This document shows, piece by piece, positions 6,084 to 8,444 of a DNA stretch of 8,444 bases (positions within the stretch are counted from its first letter, which is position 1; each line of letters starts with the position of its first letter). The translations under genes and the position numbers were made by a program. Origin of the DNA: JAZDMK01 sp043800975. Lineage in GTDB: Bacteria > Bacteroidota > Bacteroidia > Bacteroidales > JAHJDW01. Location of the stretch: the NCBI GenBank assembly GCA_043800975.1, contig JAZDMK010000275.1, positions 1 through 8,444 on the forward strand, in the 5' to 3' direction. Under the pieces are notes generated by a model, which was given only the letters and a program-made list of their open reading frames with translations, was not told the origin of the DNA and searched no databases.

Positions 6084-7520
6084 ATGAAGAAAATTTATCT
6101 TTTAGTATCGATTACTCTTTTGCCTTCATTTCTGTTTTCACAGGATTGTTTAAATACATTGAAAGGCCATACTAATATTGTGTCTTCTGTTTCATTTAAT
6201 GATAACGGTACAGCTATAGCCAGTTGTAGTTATGATAAAAGCATTTTGATCTGGGATACAAAAAAAGGAGACAGTCTGAAAGGATTGTATGGACATAATT
6301 GTAATTTGATGGCAGTGCAGTATAGCCCGGATGGTACGCTAATCGCTTCCGGTGGATGGGATAAAAATATTGTAATTTGGGAAGCAGCCAGCGGAAAAAT
6401 GTTGCGCTCATTGCGTGATCATTCCGATCGAATTTCAGACATCTGTTTTAGTCCCAATGGCGCAAACATGGCGAGTGCGAGTGATGATAAGACAATTAAA
6501 ATTTGGGATCCGGCAAACGGGAAAATTTTAAAAACCCTAAAAGGACATACCGACAGGGTTACATCAGTTTCATATTCCTCAAGCGGAAAAAATATTGTGA
6601 GTAGTAGTCTCGATAAAACGGTTTGTTTATGGGATGCATCTGCCGGCACATTGCTAAAAACATTTAAGGGGCATTTGAGTTTTGTATATGCTTCTGCTTT
6701 TGATCTGACGGGTGAAACCGTTATCAGTGGAGGAGATGATAAAACATTAATGTTTTGGGAAGTTGCAACGGGGAAGTTGCTTAAAAAAATCAAAGGTGTT
6801 GGTGGTGCAATTATGACGATTGCTGTTAGTCCCGATGGGAAATATATTGCTGCAGGCTGTGATGATTTTAAAATTCGCATTTATGAAATTTCATCTTCAA
6901 AACTTATGAAAACATTTGAAGGTCATGAAGGAATTGTTTCCTGTGTTGCTTTTAGTCCTGATGGTGATATGCTTGTTAGTTCTGGTGAAGATAAGCTGGT
7001 AAAAATTTGGGATATAGCTGACATTCGTTATGCTGCATGTATTGAAGAAAAGCTAACAGAATTTAAAGACCTCGCAAAACCAAAAGATGAGTTTGAAACT
7101 ACAGAAGATTATCAAAAAAGAATGACAGAACTCACCACGAAGAAAGAAGGCTTGAAAGAAAGATGCAAAAATGAAGAACAGTTGCTGAAACTGGAATCAA
7201 TGATTAATTCATACAAATGGGTTACTTATACTATTGATGAACTAGGAACATATAATGCGGATACCAAAATGTTTCCTCTCAGAGTACAGGGAAAGGAATA
7301 TAATGTTGAAATGCCGCTTACTGATGCGAAATCTTTTAAAACAAATTGGCAAAAATCGATTGTAAAAGGAATCGAAAGAGGATTGCCAAATTCAACAAAA
7401 CTTGAAGTGATCAATTACCAAATTATTCATCCTGTCAGCGGAAAGATATATTTTATCGGAGCACAAGTGAAGCCCGAAGAGGATAAGTTGTTGAAAGATT
7501 TTCTGAAATCGAACAAATAA
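6084..7520 (+). CDS. Exported seven-bladed WD40 repeat protein with unassigned C-terminal domain
   Basis: The 478-residue product starts with a signal peptide (1-19, MKKIY then a hydrophobic run to LFS before Gln20), so it is predicted to cross the inner membrane. There is no lipobox and no T9SS tail, which suggests the periplasm. Residues 23-316 are seven WD40 repeats forming one beta propeller. The Trp of each blade's WD or WE pair falls at 57, 99, 141, 183, 225, (Tyr267) and 309, exactly 42 apart. Blade 6 is degenerate: GH is replaced by GV and Trp by Tyr. Residues 317-370 are charged and probably helical, with the segment DEFETTEDYQKRM (335-347). Residues 371-478 form a compact domain (YTIDELGTYNAD, QGKEYNVEMPL, IIHPVSGKIYFIGAQV) that I cannot assign. 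WD40 propellers are usually docking platforms, so a scaffold role is likely but its partners are unknown. It diverges from uvrB and converges on the FKBP gene. Confidence 0.9.
   Translation: MKKIYLLVSITLLPSFLFSQDCLNTLKGHTNIVSSVSFNDNGTAIASCSYDKSILIWDTKKGDSLKGLYGHNCNLMAVQYSPDGTLIASGGWDKNIVIWEAASGKMLRSLRDHSDRISDICFSPNGANMASASDDKTIKIWDPANGKILKTLKGHTDRVTSVSYSSSGKNIVSSSLDKTVCLWDASAGTLLKTFKGHLSFVYASAFDLTGETVISGGDDKTLMFWEVATGKLLKKIKGVGGAIMTIAVSPDGKYIAAGCDDFKIRIYEISSSKLMKTFEGHEGIVSCVAFSPDGDMLVSSGEDKLVKIWDIADIRYAACIEEKLTEFKDLAKPKDEFETTEDYQKRMTELTTKKEGLKERCKNEEQLLKLESMINSYKWVTYTIDELGTYNADTKMFPLRVQGKEYNVEMPLTDAKSFKTNWQKSIVKGIERGLPNSTKLEVINYQIIHPVSGKIYFIGAQVKPEEDKLLKDFLKSNK
6150..7031 (+). repeat. Seven in-frame 126-base WD40 repeat units
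   Basis: Seven consecutive units of exactly 42 codons begin at residues 23, 65, 107, 149, 191, 233 and 275 of the WD40 protein. Each starts with an LKTLKGH-like segment, followed by SPDG, S-DK and IWD-like segments. There are no insertions or deletions between units. The DNA copies have diverged, so the repeat is clear in protein but weak in nucleotides. Confidence 0.88.
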
Positions 7521-7537
7521 ATTTTCGAAAAGAAAAA

Positions 7538-8269
7538 TTATTTTGCAGGAATTACTTCAATCAGTTCAATTTTAAAGATCAGCAGAGAACCGCCGGGAAT
7601 GCTTGGCGTTCCTTTATCGCCATAACCCATCTCGGCAGGAATATATGCTTCCCAGATTGAGCCGGGTGTCATAAGTAAAAGCAATTCTGTCCATCCTTTA
7701 ATCAATCCGCTAACACTGAATGTTGCGCTCTGATTGCGTTTGTATGAAGAATCGAAAATGGTTCCATCCAGAAGTTTTCCTTCATACATAACTTTTACCT
7801 GATCTTTAGCTGCAGGCGGAGTGCCGTTGCCAGCCTGAATAATTTTATATTGGATACCATCAGGTAATTCAATTATCCCAGCGTTCTTTTTATTCTGGGC
7901 AAGAAACTCAGCCGATTTCTTTTTGTTCTCTTCTACTTCTTTGATTTTTTTGTCTTCCATTTTTTTGCGCATATCCTGTTGCCACTGAGTTAGAATTTGG
8001 CGTTTGCCATCCATGGTGAAAAAAACGGAGTCGTTGTTTTTAAAAGCATCATCCAAACCTTTGAAAAATGGTTCTGAATTTATTTCCAGTGAATTCTTTT
8101 TCATGTTTTGAGCAATATCGAGTCCGATGGCATAGCTAACGGAATCGGTCCTGTTTTTCAAAACAAAGGGCGCGTCATTTGATTTTGTTGTAACTGCTTT
8201 TTTTGTGCAACAGGATTGTATAGAAATACCCAAAATGCAAATGCTGATAAGGAAAACAATTTTATTCAT
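7538..8269 (-). CDS. FKBP-type peptidyl-prolyl cis-trans isomerase lipoprotein
   Basis: This enzyme interconverts cis and trans X-Pro peptide bonds and assists folding of envelope proteins, in the manner of the FkpA/FklB group. The 243-residue product starts with a lipoprotein signal (hydrophobic 4-18, then QSC with Cys20 as the likely lipidated residue). Gln at -2 makes the lipobox atypical. Residues 36-135 match the FKBP N-terminal dimerisation domain (DSVSYAIGLDIAQNMK, then a Lys/Glu-rich helix at 98-128). Residues 150-238 are the FKBP catalytic domain. Residues equivalent to the FKBP12 active site are present: Tyr162, Phe172, Asp173, Phe184, Ile190, Trp193, Tyr216, Ile224 and Phe232. It should therefore be active, in the periplasm and anchored to a membrane. 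Its stop lies 17 bases from that of the converging WD40 gene, with no convincing terminator between them. It shares strand with the upstream hsp20 but is separated from it by a terminator and has its own promoter-like element. Confidence 0.93.
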   Translation of the reverse strand: MNKIVFLISICILGISIQSCCTKKAVTTKSNDAPFVLKNRTDSVSYAIGLDIAQNMKKNSLEINSEPFFKGLDDAFKNNDSVFFTMDGKRQILTQWQQDMRKKMEDKKIKEVEENKKKSAEFLAQNKKNAGIIELPDGIQYKIIQAGNGTPPAAKDQVKVMYEGKLLDGTIFDSSYKRNQSATFSVSGLIKGWTELLLLMTPGSIWEAYIPAEMGYGDKGTPSIPGGSLLIFKIELIEVIPAK

Positions 8270-8285
8270 GGTTAGATTTTTTTTG

Positions 8286-8293
8286 CAAAAGTA
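8286..8293 (-). promoter_or_regulatory. Probable -7 promoter element of the FKBP gene
   Basis: On the minus strand, TACTTTTG (8293-8286) matches TAnnTTTG, 16 bases upstream of the ATG at 8269. Transcription would start near 8280-8282 with a leader of about 11-13 bases. The expected -33 position falls in the T-rich tail of the preceding hsp20 terminator and shows no clear TTTG. Confidence 0.58.
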
Positions 8294-8306
8294 ACATTTT
8301 ATTAAA

Positions 8307-8335
8307 ATAAAAAAAGCCCTGATAATTCAGGGCTT
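8307..8335 (-). terminator. Intrinsic terminator of the hsp20 gene
   Basis: A perfect 9-bp stem (8314-8322 with 8327-8335) closes a 4-base loop. Read on the minus strand, the stem AAGCCCTGA/TCAGGGCTT runs into a T tract (8315-8309), then ATTTT. It lies 24 bases after the hsp20 stop. On the + strand no T tract follows, so it is one-directional. Confidence 0.9.
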
Positions 8336-8359
8336 CTCATTCTCAACTTTAATAGGCAA

Positions 8360-8444
8360 TTAATGAATGTTTATTTCTCTTGCCGGTTTTTCTTGTGCTT
8401 CTTCTTTTTTTGTAATGAAAATTTTAAGAATCCCATCTTTGTAT
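8360..8444 (-). CDS. Small heat shock protein, Hsp20/alpha-crystallin family (C-terminal fragment)
   Basis: Only the last 27 codons and the stop (TAA, 8362-8360) are in the window; the gene continues past the right edge. The fragment reads YKDGILKIFITKKEEA followed by QEKPAREINIH. The DGIL-KI-I segment is the last beta strand of the alpha-crystallin domain, and the short charged tail ends in an I-x-I motif (INI) that docks neighbouring subunits in small heat shock protein oligomers. Such proteins are ATP-independent cytoplasmic holdases. The reading frame is open to the window edge, and the first complete codon is at 8443-8441. The call rests on a short fragment, but the two motifs are in the right order and spacing. 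Confidence 0.85.
   Translation of the reverse strand, partial: YKDGILKIFITKKEEAQEKPAREINIH

Noticed and set aside
6135..6152. Lipoprotein signal in the WD40 protein (Cys22 after LFSQD)
   Set aside because: The residues before Cys22 are Gln-Asp and do not form a lipobox. An ordinary signal peptidase I cleavage before Gln20 fits better.
6419..6880. Open frame of 153 codons antisense to the WD40 gene
   Set aside because: The repeated WD40 codons create a long open antisense frame. The product is Pro/Ser/Leu-rich and resembles no protein family.
7522..7531. TTTTCGAAAA palindrome between the WD40 and FKBP stops as a terminator
   Set aside because: It has no room for a loop if fully paired, only one C-G step and no proper T tract, so it is not a credible hairpin terminator.
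1..8444. CRISPR array, insertion sequence, tRNA/rRNA, defence or phage genes
   Set aside because: No spaced direct repeats, transposase motifs, RNA gene features or defence protein motifs were seen in any frame.

Overview
The window looks like a piece of chromosome from a Bacteroidota species. The evidence is a protein with a C-terminal type IX secretion (Por) tail, A-rich start regions without Shine-Dalgarno sequences, and copies of the Bacteroidota -7 promoter element TAnnTTTG just upstream of four genes. The base composition is fairly AT-rich throughout and no mobile element, CRISPR array, tRNA or rRNA was seen. It reads as ordinary housekeeping and envelope gene content, not as an island. 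The genus cannot be fixed from the sequence.

Layout. At 24-1852 (+) gcvT (glycine cleavage T protein) and a comB-like phosphatase gene overlap by one base and end in a strong hairpin terminator (1866-1900). That terminator lies between converging genes and probably serves both strands. At 1918-3804 (-) is a large secreted protein with an anchor-J-like domain, a Greek-key/CARDB-like segment, a propeller-like repeat region and a T9SS type A sorting tail. At 3942-5966 (-) is a complete uvrB with a GTG start. A 117-bp region (5967-6083) separates uvrB from a divergent gene at 6084-7520 (+), which encodes an exported WD40 protein with seven blades of exactly 42 residues and an unassigned C-terminal domain. 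At 7538-8269 (-) is an FKBP-type peptidyl-prolyl isomerase lipoprotein, converging on the WD40 gene with a 17-bp gap. At the right edge (8360-8444, -) are the last 27 codons of a small heat shock protein (Hsp20), followed by its terminator. No stretch over 300 bases lacks a gene.

How the genes relate. Only gcvT-comB look co-transcribed. The T9SS protein, uvrB, the WD40 protein and the FKBP lipoprotein each have their own promoter-like element. Hsp20, FKBP, the WD40 protein and the T9SS cargo have a loose theme of protein folding and the cell envelope, but nothing in the sequence links them functionally. I found no convincing new multi-gene system. The items most worth a second look are the invariant WD40 blade length with its unknown C-terminal domain, the apparently leaderless GTG-initiated uvrB, and the coupling of comB to gcvT.
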